Both the position numbers and the translations under genes were made by a program. Source: Streptomyces sp. 7-21 (lineage in GTDB: Bacteria > Actinomycetota > Actinomycetes > Streptomycetales > Streptomycetaceae). Taken from it: 59,244 nt of DNA. The stretch spans positions 1 to 59,244 of the forward strand of contig NZ_JAERRL010000022.1 in the NCBI RefSeq assembly GCF_016741785.1. The letters run 5' to 3'. Below the pieces are notes generated by a model that ran no database searches, was not told the origin of the DNA, and saw nothing but the letters and a program-made list of their open reading frames with translations. Below, piece by piece: positions 32,814 through 40,345 of the stretch. The stretch's first letter is position 1; each line of letters opens with the position of its first letter.

Positions 32814-34253
32814 TCAGGCGCCCCCGGTGTGGAGCTGGAACGCGGCCCGGCGCACCCGCTTGGCGAGCGCCGGGTCCGGGTAGGCCGCGGCGAGCGCCAG
32901 CAGCACCTGCACCGTGCGCGGATGACCGCACGTGCGGACCTCGTCCACCAGTTCGGTGATGGTCGGCTGGGGAGCGGATTCCAGGTGGTCCAGGAGCATG
33001 CCCTCCGAGCCGTGCTCCTGGGCGGCCGACGCCGTGTCCACCCACAGCCAGGTGGCCTCCGCCCGGGTGAGCACCTCGTCGGCGGCGGCCTGGCCGCGCG
33101 CATCGCCGTCCTCCTCGTGGTCGGCCAGCCACAGCAGCGCGTAGGGCCGCAGCAGCGGCTCGGTGACGACGGCCCGCACCGCCTCCAGCGCCGGGGCGCC
33201 GACGACGCGCAGCGCCTCGAAGGCCAGGCCCCGGACCAGGGCGTCCTCTCCCCTGGCGGCGTCGAGCAGCTCCTGGACGGCGGGGCCGGTGGGCCGGGCC
33301 GCCAGCCACGCCCGGTACTCGTCGCGGGCCGGCCCCGGGGTCAGGGAGGCGCAGCCGCGCAGCATCGCCACGGCCGACTGCTCGATGTTGCCCGCCGGGC
33401 TCTGGGCGGCGATGCAGATGTGCTCCAGCTTGGTCCACACTGCCCAGCCGCCCAGCTCGGTGAGCCGGGCCCGCACCGGACGGGCGCCGCGGGCGTGCAG
33501 GGTGAGCGCGCCCAGGCTCGCCAGGGCGTCCAGGGCCCAGCCGAGCAGCAGCTCGAGCTCCTGCTCGTCGGCCGGTTTGACCGGCTCGCCGCTGCCGCCG
33601 GTCTCCGCCGGGCCGGGCCGCTCGGCGCGCAGTTCGCTGATGCGCTGCCGGAGCAGCTCCACCAGCCCGGCAGCGGTGACCGGCCCGCCCGTCAGCCGCA
33701 TCACGGACAGCAGCTGCGGCACGGCGGCGACCACGTCGGCGACCGCGCCCGGGTCAGCGCCCGGCGGCGCGGGGCGCGCCAGCGACCAGGCGTCGAACAG
33801 GGCGACCCAGCCGCGCAGCACCGCGGAGTCGTCCCGTTCCCAGGCCCGCAGCCGCCAGCCGGCGCGCACGCGGCCCTGCGTGTGCCCGCCGCCGGTGGCC
33901 CCGCCGTGGGCGCCCTCGCCGCGCGCCCCGGCGCCGCCGTGCTCGACGAGGCCGGCGAGACGCGCCCGGCCCCAGTGGTCGCGGACCTGGCTGACGGTCA
34001 TGCCCAGGGCCCCGGCGGCCTCGCGGGCGGCGGACTCGGGCGAGACGCCGGTGCGTGCCGCCCACCGTGCCAGCCGCACGGCGTCGGCCAGCTGCGCCCG
34101 CGCCTGGGCGGCGAGCCGCTGCTGGCCGGGGACGTCTCCGGGGGGCTTGGGCGCTCTCCTGGCGGGAGCGGAGGGACGGGGGCCGGCGACGCGCTCGGAC
34201 GGCGCCGGCGGGACGAGTCGCAGCCGGGTCTCACGCGGAGTTCGGGACGTCAC
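32814..34253 (-). CDS. Conserved Streptomyces protein, possible DNA-binding N-terminus and HEAT-like C-terminus
   Basis: This ~479-residue cytoplasmic protein has no recognised family. Residues ~50-90 (VSPESAAREAAGALGMTVSQVRDHWGRARLAGLVEHG, described) look like a helix-turn-helix. A Gly-rich linker, a helical middle, and a C-terminal half of repeated paired helices (LVRGLAFEALRVVGAPALEAVRAV, LLRPYALLWLADHE, TVQVLLALAAAYPDPALAKRVRRAA) suggesting HEAT/ARM-like repeats follow. GTG 34253 is immediately preceded by a perfect inverted repeat (34253-34268) and has no ribosome site. Function unknown. Confidence 0.7.
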   Translation of the reverse strand: MTSRTPRETRLRLVPPAPSERVAGPRPSAPARRAPKPPGDVPGQQRLAAQARAQLADAVRLARWAARTGVSPESAAREAAGALGMTVSQVRDHWGRARLAGLVEHGGAGARGEGAHGGATGGGHTQGRVRAGWRLRAWERDDSAVLRGWVALFDAWSLARPAPPGADPGAVADVVAAVPQLLSVMRLTGGPVTAAGLVELLRQRISELRAERPGPAETGGSGEPVKPADEQELELLLGWALDALASLGALTLHARGARPVRARLTELGGWAVWTKLEHICIAAQSPAGNIEQSAVAMLRGCASLTPGPARDEYRAWLAARPTGPAVQELLDAARGEDALVRGLAFEALRVVGAPALEAVRAVVTEPLLRPYALLWLADHEEDGDARGQAAADEVLTRAEATWLWVDTASAAQEHGSEGMLLDHLESAPQPTITELVDEVRTCGHPRTVQVLLALAAAYPDPALAKRVRRAAFQLHTGGA

Positions 34254-34268
34254 GTGAGCAGTCTCACG
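34253..34268. promoter_or_regulatory. Perfect inverted repeat at the start of the 479-aa gene
   Basis: CGTGAG-CAGT-CTCACG is a perfect 6-bp palindrome touching the start codon, with a TAGGCGT -10-like element just beyond on the minus strand. It could be an operator or a leaderless-start control element. Confidence 0.4.
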
Positions 34269-34354
34269 CCTAGGGGCGCGAAAGCCCAAACCGCCCGCGC
34301 AGAACGCCGGATGACGGGGTGGCCGCCGGGCCGGCCGGTCGCGTCAGCGGGCGG

Positions 34355-35512
34355 TCACATCAGCGGGGTGAGGAAGCGCCGCAGGGTCTCCTCGTACTCC
34401 TGGGGCGCGGCGTTCCACATGGCGGCGTGCTCCGCGTCGGGCACGGTGTGCAGCACGACGGCGTCGGGCCGCCGGGCGGCGAACTCGCGGGAGGCGTCAA
34501 ACGAGGCCACACAGTCGCCGGGGCCGTGCAGCAGCAGGACCGGGAACGGGGCGTCCTTCGGCCCGCCGGGCCGGGCGGGCGGGTCCGCCGCGGGCCTGGC
34601 GACGGGCTGCGCCGGGTCGGGTGCCGGCCCGGCCGGGTACGCCCCGCCGCGGTCGCGGCGCAGCGGCGGCAGCAGCCGCGCCAGCGGGCGGACGGCGCCG
34701 CGCCGCACGCCCAGGGCGCGGAGCGTGGCCGGCGGGTCGAGGACGGGCGAGTCGAGCACGAGCCCGGCGATGCGGCCGCGCAGCGGGGAGCGGGAAGCGG
34801 TGTGGAGCGCCAGGGCGGCGCCGGAGGACCAGCCGTGGAGCACGACCCGCCGGGCGCCGTGGCGGACGGCGTACCGGAGCGCGGCGTCGGCGTCCAGCCA
34901 GTCGTCGGGGCCCAGGCCTGCGGTCACCGACGGGTCCGCGCGGTATGCGGGGATGAGGGCGGAAAAGCGCAGCCGGTGATAGAGCGGCAGCACGTTCAGC
35001 GGGTGCTCCCGGGTGGCGCCCAGGCCGTGGAGCGCGATGATCCACGTGTCCCTGGGGCCGGGCACGAACCAGCCGGGCAGCGGGCCGCGCTCGCTGGAGA
35101 TCTCGACGTCGGCGGCGTCCAGGCCCAGGGCCTGGTGCGGCCCGCCCTCGTGCAGCTGCGGGGTGAGCGTCACGGCCGCGCCGGGCGTCAGCGCGCCCCG
35201 GCTGACGTGCTCCAGGCGGCGCACGACGGTGTCCGCGCCGGTGGGCACGTCGAGCAGGTCGCCGACGACGGCGTGACAGCCGGGTGAGGTGAGGCCGTAC
35301 CTGCCGGGACGCAGGGAGTCCAGGGAACGGGTGAGGGTGACCTGCCCGGCCGCGGTGGCGTGGACGGTCAGCCGCGCCCCGGCGAAGCCCGCGGGGAACG
35401 TGCCGCCCGGCTCCGCCCGCCGGCCGCGGGCCAGGCGGCCCGCGGCGGCCGTGGCCGCTCCGGCGGCGAGCAGCGTGCTGGCGGCCAGTGCCGCCGTGGT
35501 GCGCCGACGCAT
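34355..35512 (-). CDS. Alpha/beta hydrolase, membrane-anchored or secreted
   Basis: This ~385-residue protein has an N-terminal hydrophobic segment (MRRRTTAALAASTLLAAGAATAAAG) that is either signal peptide or anchor, then ~150 residues of unusual N-terminal domain and an alpha/beta hydrolase fold. The oxyanion strand is in IIALHGLGATREHPL, the nucleophile elbow is GWSSG (about residue 225), and Asp/His candidates are in HGPGDCVASF and DAEHAAMW. ATG 35512 has GGAG nearby; 35524 is an alternative. Substrate unknown. Divergent from cobQ. Confidence 0.82.
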   Translation of the reverse strand: MRRRTTAALAASTLLAAGAATAAAGRLARGRRAEPGGTFPAGFAGARLTVHATAAGQVTLTRSLDSLRPGRYGLTSPGCHAVVGDLLDVPTGADTVVRRLEHVSRGALTPGAAVTLTPQLHEGGPHQALGLDAADVEISSERGPLPGWFVPGPRDTWIIALHGLGATREHPLNVLPLYHRLRFSALIPAYRADPSVTAGLGPDDWLDADAALRYAVRHGARRVVLHGWSSGAALALHTASRSPLRGRIAGLVLDSPVLDPPATLRALGVRRGAVRPLARLLPPLRRDRGGAYPAGPAPDPAQPVARPAADPPARPGGPKDAPFPVLLLHGPGDCVASFDASREFAARRPDAVVLHTVPDAEHAAMWNAAPQEYEETLRRFLTPLM

Positions 35513-35670
35513 GTTCTCCAGCATGGGGTGCCGCGGCGCTGGCGGCCAGCGGGCCGCGGCGGACGGGCGGTGTGCGGCGGCCGCCGCCGGGTGCGGGCCG
35601 CGTTGACGCTGGTCGCGGGTGCGTGGTGGACTCCCGGCGTGCGGGCGGGAGAACGAGCGCGGGAGCCGCG

Positions 35671-37206
35671 GTGACCGGCGGGGCGCTGCTGGTGGCGGGG
35701 ACGTCCTCGGACGCAGGCAAGAGCGTGGTGACGGCCGGGATCTGCCGGTGGCTGGCGCGGCGGGGCGTACGGGTGGCGCCGTTCAAGGCGCAGAACATGT
35801 CGCTGAACTCCTTCGTGACGCGCCAGGGCGCGGAGATCGCCCGGGCGCAGGCTATGCAGGCCGCGGCGGCGCGCACCGAGCCGAGCGCGCTGATGAACCC
35901 GGTGCTGCTCAAACCCGGCGGCGAGCGGAGCAGCCAGGTGGTGCTGCTGGGCCGTCCGGCCGGCGAGCTGTCGGCGCGCGGCTGCCACGGCGGGCGGCAG
36001 GCGGAGCTGCGCGAGACGGTGGCCGGCTGCCTGGCGCAGCTGCGGTCCCGCTACGACGCGGTGATCTGCGAGGGCGCGGGCAGCCCGGCGGAGATCAACC
36101 TGCGGCGGACGGACCTGGCCAACATGGGTCTGGCGCGGGCGGCTGGCATGCCGGTGGTGGTGGTCGGCGACATCGACCGGGGCGGGGTGTTCGCGTCGTT
36201 CTTCGGCACCACGGCACTGCTGTCCGCGGCGGACCAGCGGCTGGTGGCCGGCTATCTGGTCAACAAGTTCCGCGGCGACCCGTCGCTGCTGCGGCCGGGC
36301 CTGGAGATGCTGCGTGGCCTGACGGGCCGTCCGGTGCTCGGCGTGCTGCCGTACCGGGAGGGCGGCCTGGGCATCGACGAGGAGGACGGGCTGCGGCTGT
36401 CGCTGCGCGGCGCGGTGCGCGGGGCGCCGCCGTCGCCGCCGCACGGGGCGGATGTGCTGCGCGTGGCCGTGCTGCCGGTGCCGCTGATGTCGAACGCGAC
36501 GGACGTGGACGCGCTGGCCGCCGAGCCCGGAGTGGCGGTGCGGTTCACGGACCGGCCCGAGGAGCTGGCCGGCGCCGACCTGGTCGTGGTGCCCGGGACG
36601 CGCGGCACGGTGGCGGCGCTGGCGTGGCTGCGTGAGCGAGGGCTGGCGGCGGCGCTGGCGCGGCGGGCGGCGGCGGGCCGGCCCGTGCTGGGGGTGTGCG
36701 GCGGTTACCAGGTGCTGGGCGAGCGCATCGTGGACGAGGTGGAGTCGCGCGCGGGCACGGTGGCGGGCCTGGGGCTGCTGCCGGTGCGGGTGTGGTTCGC
36801 CGCGGCGAAGACGCTGGCCCGCCCGGCCGGGCGGGCGCTGGGCGAGCCGGTGACGGGGTATGAGATCCACCACGGGGTGGCGGACGTGCGCGGCGGCGAG
36901 CCGTTCGTCACCGGTGAGGGGGGTGAGCCGCTGGACGGCTGCCGCTCCGGTGAGGTCTGGGGCACGCACTGGCACGGGCTGCTGGAGAACGACGCCTTCC
37001 GGCGGGCGTTCCTGCGGCACGTGGCCGCGGCCGCGGGGCGGGACTTCGTGCCGGCGCCGGATGTCAGCTTCGCGGCGCTGCGGGAGGAGCAGCTGGAGCG
37101 GCTGGGTGACCTGATCGAGGAGCACGCGGACACGGCGGCGCTGCTGCGGCTGCTGGAGGAGGGCGTGCCGGACGGGCTGCCGTTCCTGCCGCCAGGGGCG
37201 CCGTGA
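35671..37206 (+). CDS. cobQ: Cobyric acid synthase
   Basis: This 511-residue amidotransferase adds four amide groups to adenosylcobyrinate diamide in cobalamin synthesis. It has an N-terminal DTBS-like ATPase (GTSSDAGKS P-loop, about residues 8-16; PFKAQNMSLNS; CEGAGSPAEINL). The C-terminal class I glutaminase-like domain has nucleophile Cys in LGVCGGYQ (about 343) and His in GYEIHHG (about 399). GTG 35671 follows GGGAG. It stands apart from other cobalamin genes; no B12 riboswitch was recognised in the 146-base upstream gap. Confidence 0.94.
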   Translation: MTGGALLVAGTSSDAGKSVVTAGICRWLARRGVRVAPFKAQNMSLNSFVTRQGAEIARAQAMQAAAARTEPSALMNPVLLKPGGERSSQVVLLGRPAGELSARGCHGGRQAELRETVAGCLAQLRSRYDAVICEGAGSPAEINLRRTDLANMGLARAAGMPVVVVGDIDRGGVFASFFGTTALLSAADQRLVAGYLVNKFRGDPSLLRPGLEMLRGLTGRPVLGVLPYREGGLGIDEEDGLRLSLRGAVRGAPPSPPHGADVLRVAVLPVPLMSNATDVDALAAEPGVAVRFTDRPEELAGADLVVVPGTRGTVAALAWLRERGLAAALARRAAAGRPVLGVCGGYQVLGERIVDEVESRAGTVAGLGLLPVRVWFAAAKTLARPAGRALGEPVTGYEIHHGVADVRGGEPFVTGEGGEPLDGCRSGEVWGTHWHGLLENDAFRRAFLRHVAAAAGRDFVPAPDVSFAALREEQLERLGDLIEEHADTAALLRLLEEGVPDGLPFLPPGAP

Positions 37207-37227
37207 CGGCCCCGGCGGCGGCGCGGC

Positions 37228-38328
37228 TCAGCCGACGACCCGGCCGCGCAGGATGACGCGGCTGGGGGCGGCCAGCACCCCGAGGTCCGCGAGCGGGTTC
37301 TCGGGGTAGAGGACGAGGTCGGCGGGCGCGCCTTCCTCCAGCCCGGGGCGGCCGAGCCACTCGCGTGCCCGCCAGGTGGCCGCGCCGAGCGCGTCGGCGG
37401 GCGGGATACCGGCGGCGGCGAGTTCGGCGACCTCGGCGGCGATCAGGCCATGGGCGAGGGAGCCGCCGGCGTCGGTGCCGGCGTAGATGGCGATCCCGGC
37501 GTCGTAGGCGTCGCGCACCGTGTCGTAGCGGCGGGCGTGCAGGCGCCGCATGTGGTCGGCCCAGCGGGGGAACTTGCGCTCGCCGCTGTCGGCCAGGGCG
37601 GGGAACGTGGCGATGTTGATGAGCGTGGGCACGATGGCGATGCCGTGCTCGGCGAAGAGCGGGATGGTCTCGCTGGTCAGTCCCGTGGCGTGTTCGACGC
37701 AGTCGATGCCGGCCTCGGCCAGGTCGCGCAGTGAGTCCTCGGCGAAGCAGTGCGCGGTGACACGGGCGCCCTCGGCGTGGGCCGCGGCGATGGCCTCGGC
37801 GGCCGCCTCGCGGGGCCAGCACGGGGCCAGGTCGCCGCGCTCACGGTCGATCCAGTCGCCGACGAGCTTGACCCAGCCGTCGCCGCGCCGCGCCTCCTGG
37901 CGGACACAGGCGGTGAGCTGGTCCGGCTCGATCTCGTGCGCGTAGTTGCGAATGTAACGACGCGGGCGGGCGATGTGGCGTCCGGCCCTGATCAGGCGCG
38001 GCAGGTCCTCGCGCGCGTCGGTCCAGCGGGTGTCGGCGGCGGAGCCGGCGTCGCGCAGCAGCAGGGCGCCGGCGTCGCGTTCGGCGAGCGCCTGCTTCTC
38101 AGTCGCCGCTTCGTCCACGGCGCCGTGGCGGTCGAGCCCGACGTGGCAGTGGGCGTCGACCAGCCCGGGCAGCGCCCAGCCGGTGAGGGTGACGGTTTCC
38201 GTTGCGGTGACGGGCCGTTGGTAGGTGATGCGGCCGCCGATCACCCACAACTCGTCCCTGATGTCCTCTTCGTGACGCGGGCCCGCGAGCACGCGCCCAC
38301 GGACATGCAGTACCGGGCTGTCGCTCAT
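37228..38328 (-). CDS. Amidohydrolase-family metal-dependent hydrolase
   Basis: This 366-residue TIM-barrel amidohydrolase has the metal ligands of the superfamily: GLVDAHCHVGL (HxH, about residue 60), a Lys candidate in GWVKLVGDW, His in VTAHCFAED and in CVEHATGL, and Asp in IYAGTDAGGS. Small beta-sandwich portions flank the barrel at both ends, and the C-terminus GAPADLVLYPENPL is typical of imidazolonepropionase/prolidase-like members. Substrate unknown. ATG 38328 is preferred over the upstream extension. It is convergent with cobQ. Confidence 0.88.
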   Translation of the reverse strand: MSDSPVLHVRGRVLAGPRHEEDIRDELWVIGGRITYQRPVTATETVTLTGWALPGLVDAHCHVGLDRHGAVDEAATEKQALAERDAGALLLRDAGSAADTRWTDAREDLPRLIRAGRHIARPRRYIRNYAHEIEPDQLTACVRQEARRGDGWVKLVGDWIDRERGDLAPCWPREAAAEAIAAAHAEGARVTAHCFAEDSLRDLAEAGIDCVEHATGLTSETIPLFAEHGIAIVPTLINIATFPALADSGERKFPRWADHMRRLHARRYDTVRDAYDAGIAIYAGTDAGGSLAHGLIAAEVAELAAAGIPPADALGAATWRAREWLGRPGLEEGAPADLVLYPENPLADLGVLAAPSRVILRGRVVG

Positions 38329-38456
38329 GCTCGGCAGCCTACGCATCCCCTGCTGCGCTCCACAGCCGTTGGGGGTCGCCTGGACGCACGGACGAATGCT
38401 GTACGGCCTGCCGGACAACCGGTACGGCCGGGAGCCGCGGACCAATCAGGCCCGGC

Positions 38457-39002
38457 GTGGGCACCCCCGACGACGGTGCCACGCCTTCTTCGAACGGCAC
38501 CATGCTGAGCTGTCCCGGCTCGCCCGCCTGCTGCTGGGCGGCTGGGACAGCGCGGAGAGCGCGGACGACCCAGCGGCCGTCGCGCTGGTGGCGCTCTGGC
38601 ACCGCTGGGACCGGATGCGCGCCGCCGAGCACCCGCTGGCCTCCGCACGCGGGGTGCGCGGAGGTGGCCGTCAGCATGACACGTTCGCATATTCGCAGTC
38701 GCACACGCTAACGCCGGCGCATCGCGCTGTTCTGGTCCCGGCACGGCGGAGAGCACCGAGGGGCGGACGTGCCGGCGGTGCCCGAGGTACGGGCCGCGCC
38801 GGACCGGCTGCCGTACCGGAAACGGGCCTGCGTGGTGCTCCGGCACGCCTTCGGCCTCTCGGAGCGGGAGACGGCCCGCGTGCTGGGCATCTCGGCCGGC
38901 ACGGTGAAGAGCCAGACGTCGCGCGGCATCGCCGAGCTGGAGCGGCTGCTGACCGAAGTCCGCCGCTCCCCGCGGGCGCGGTGGCCGCGGCGCGCTCCCT
39001 GA
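38457..39002 (+). pseudogene. Decayed SigE-family ECF sigma factor gene
   Basis: Three segments of an ECF sigma factor are readable only by changing frame. From GTG 38457 (MGTPDDG) the frame shifts near 38478 to give HAFFERHHAELSRLARLLLGG and ALVALWHRWDRMRAAEHPLASARGV. It shifts back near 38655 to SMTRSHIRSRTR, then meets a TAA at 38709-38711 where relatives have Glu (RTR-E-RRRIALFW). Beyond the stop the same frame gives LPYRKRACVVLRHAFGLSERETARVLGISAGTVKSQTSRGIAELERLL to the stop at 39002. Two shifts plus a nonsense codon argue for real decay rather than sequencing error. Confidence 0.85.
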
Positions 39003-39280
39003 CGGCACTGCGCACCGGGCCGCGGAACGGAGCGGCTGATGTCCGACCGCCGCGTACCGGCCAGGCCCGGGCGCGGTGTGCACGCCACCGGCGCCTGGCG
39101 GACCCTGCCGGAGGAGGACTGTCGCGCTGCGGTGACCGCGAAGCGGCGACGCGCTAGGAGCGGCCCCCCGGGGAGCACGTCTTCACGGGGGCACGACGTC
39201 GGCGCGCCGAGCGCCGCGGCGGATCCTTGCGCATAGTGGGGCGCATGGCAGACGCGGGACCGAACGGCCGGGTACCGGCG

Positions 39281-39310
39281 CACGGCAGATTCGGCTGAAA
39301 ATCTGCCGTG
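39281..39310. repeat. Perfect 11-bp inverted repeat
   Basis: CACGGCAGATT (39281-39291) pairs perfectly with AATCTGCCGTG (39300-39310), 8-base loop, no T-run after it. Could be an operator or a terminator for upstream transcription. Confidence 0.7.
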
Positions 39311-39500
39311 AGATTCACCGGATTAGCGGGAACCCGCAGAAAGATCATTTCCCGGCGCCCTGCCCAACGCGCCGTGAACATTTCACCAGAGGTTTCACAA
39401 GCAATTCTGGGTGCAGCTACCGCCCCTCTTCTGCCCGCTTCCTGGACCTTTAAACGCGGCTATTGGTGTGACTTCGAGAAGTCGCCCGTGTGCCGATCTC

Positions 39501-39527
39501 GTCACGCCCTCGTTACCTAACTGTGAC
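39501..39527. promoter_or_regulatory. Candidate GlnR binding site upstream of ectABCD
   Basis: Three GTnAC half-sites in a row with 6-base spacers: GTCAC (39501), GTTAC (39512) and GTGAC (39523), followed by GATTC at 39534. The 11-base period and GTnAC core match the GlnR box pattern of Streptomyces. GlnR has been reported to repress ectABCD in S. coelicolor. Confidence 0.6.
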
Positions 39528-39638
39528 ATGCGCGATTCGATCACCCGTTTTGTCCGGTAACTAACGGACATAACGGCCCAATCTCCCGGTCGACGCCGCA
39601 TGGGATCATCGCGCGCCCGATAACACAGATCCCTGGTT

Positions 39639-39666
39639 TTGGTAACCCCTGCTCGCGATGCAATAT
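39639..39666 (+). promoter_or_regulatory. Candidate ectA promoter
   Basis: TTGGTA (39639-39644), a 16-base spacer and CAATAT (39661-39666) resemble a vegetative promoter, with the start about 20 bases before the ectA ATG. TAAATT at 39681 is an alternative -10 that would give a leaderless transcript. Confidence 0.4.
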
Positions 39667-39694
39667 CCGCCCGCCCTGGGTAAATTCGATCTGC

Positions 39695-40288
39695 ATGACC
39701 CCCGCACACGCAGACCATGCTGGTGCCGAAACCGATAGTGATTTCCTTAATTTGCCCGAGGGACCCGAGGGGCTCGGGGGAATCGCCCTCGACAGCCCTC
39801 GGCTTGACGACGGCGCCGCCCTGTGGCGCCTCGCCCGGGACTCCGGCGCGCTCGACCTGAACTCTTCGTACAGCTACCTGCTGTGGTGCCGTGACTACGC
39901 CGGCACCTCCATCGTCGCCCGCGACGACGCGGGCGACCCGGTGGGCTTCATCACCGGCTACACACGGCCCGAGGCCCCGCGCACCCTGCTGGTGTGGCAG
40001 GTCGCGGTGGACCACGCCCAGCGCGGGCGCGGCCTGGCCGCCGCCATGCTCGACGCGCTCGTCGCCCGGACGGTCCAAGAGCGCGGTGTGGAGACCATCG
40101 AGACGACCATTACGCCCGACAACGCCGCCTCGCAGCGGCTGTTCACCTCCTTCGCCCGGCGCCACGGCGCCGGCCTGACGCGTGAGGTGCTCTTCGACGC
40201 GGGGGCCTTCCCCGAGGGCGGCCACGCGCCCGAGGTGCTGTACCGGATCGGACCGGTGCGTGTGCTCGCCGCCGCGGCCGCACGCTGA
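39695..40288 (+). CDS. ectA: L-2,4-diaminobutyrate N-acetyltransferase
   Basis: This 197-residue GNAT acetyltransferase makes N-gamma-acetyl-diaminobutyrate, the second step of ectoine synthesis. Family marks include LNSSYSYLLWCRDY substrate strand, SIVARDDAGDPVGFITGY, the acetyl-CoA loop QRGRGLAAAML and TTITPDNAASQRLF. The N-terminus is ~30 residues longer than in many EctA. No ribosome site precedes ATG 39695. It is first in ectABCD and therefore sets operon expression. Confidence 0.95.
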   Translation: MTPAHADHAGAETDSDFLNLPEGPEGLGGIALDSPRLDDGAALWRLARDSGALDLNSSYSYLLWCRDYAGTSIVARDDAGDPVGFITGYTRPEAPRTLLVWQVAVDHAQRGRGLAAAMLDALVARTVQERGVETIETTITPDNAASQRLFTSFARRHGAGLTREVLFDAGAFPEGGHAPEVLYRIGPVRVLAAAAAR

Positions 40289-40345
40289 CGACTCCAGCCA
40301 CCGACCCCAGACGTATCCGTGGATCTCATCACCCAGGAGAACGCT

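Larger units (their letters stand above)
39003..39694. other. Long control region upstream of ectA
   Basis: About 690 bases without a recognised gene. 39003-39240 is GC-rich and may be debris downstream of the sigma pseudogene. From ~39280 GC content falls sharply, with an inverted repeat (39281-39310), a GlnR-like triple site (39501-39527), a palindrome TGTCCG-GTAACTAA-CGGACA (39551-39570), a promoter candidate (39639-39666) and six GATC tetramers. Confidence 0.6.

Noticed and set aside
35525..35670. Possible cobalamin riboswitch upstream of cobQ
   Set aside because: The gap is 146 bases and GC-rich but shows no B12-box or the conserved core; only generic GC hairpins are visible.
38457..39002. 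Programmed frameshifting to make a functional sigma factor
   Set aside because: Two separate shifts plus an in-frame TAA would have to be bypassed and no slippery sequence is evident; decay is simpler.
39003..39240. Small gene downstream of the sigma pseudogene (rightward frame at 39039-39236)
   Set aside because: The 65-residue product is Arg/Pro-rich with no recognisable family; it may be debris of a former neighbour.
40319..40345. Longer ectB start at 40319
   Set aside because: The GTG at 40346 has a good ribosome site (AGGAGA) and matches the usual EctB N-terminus better.
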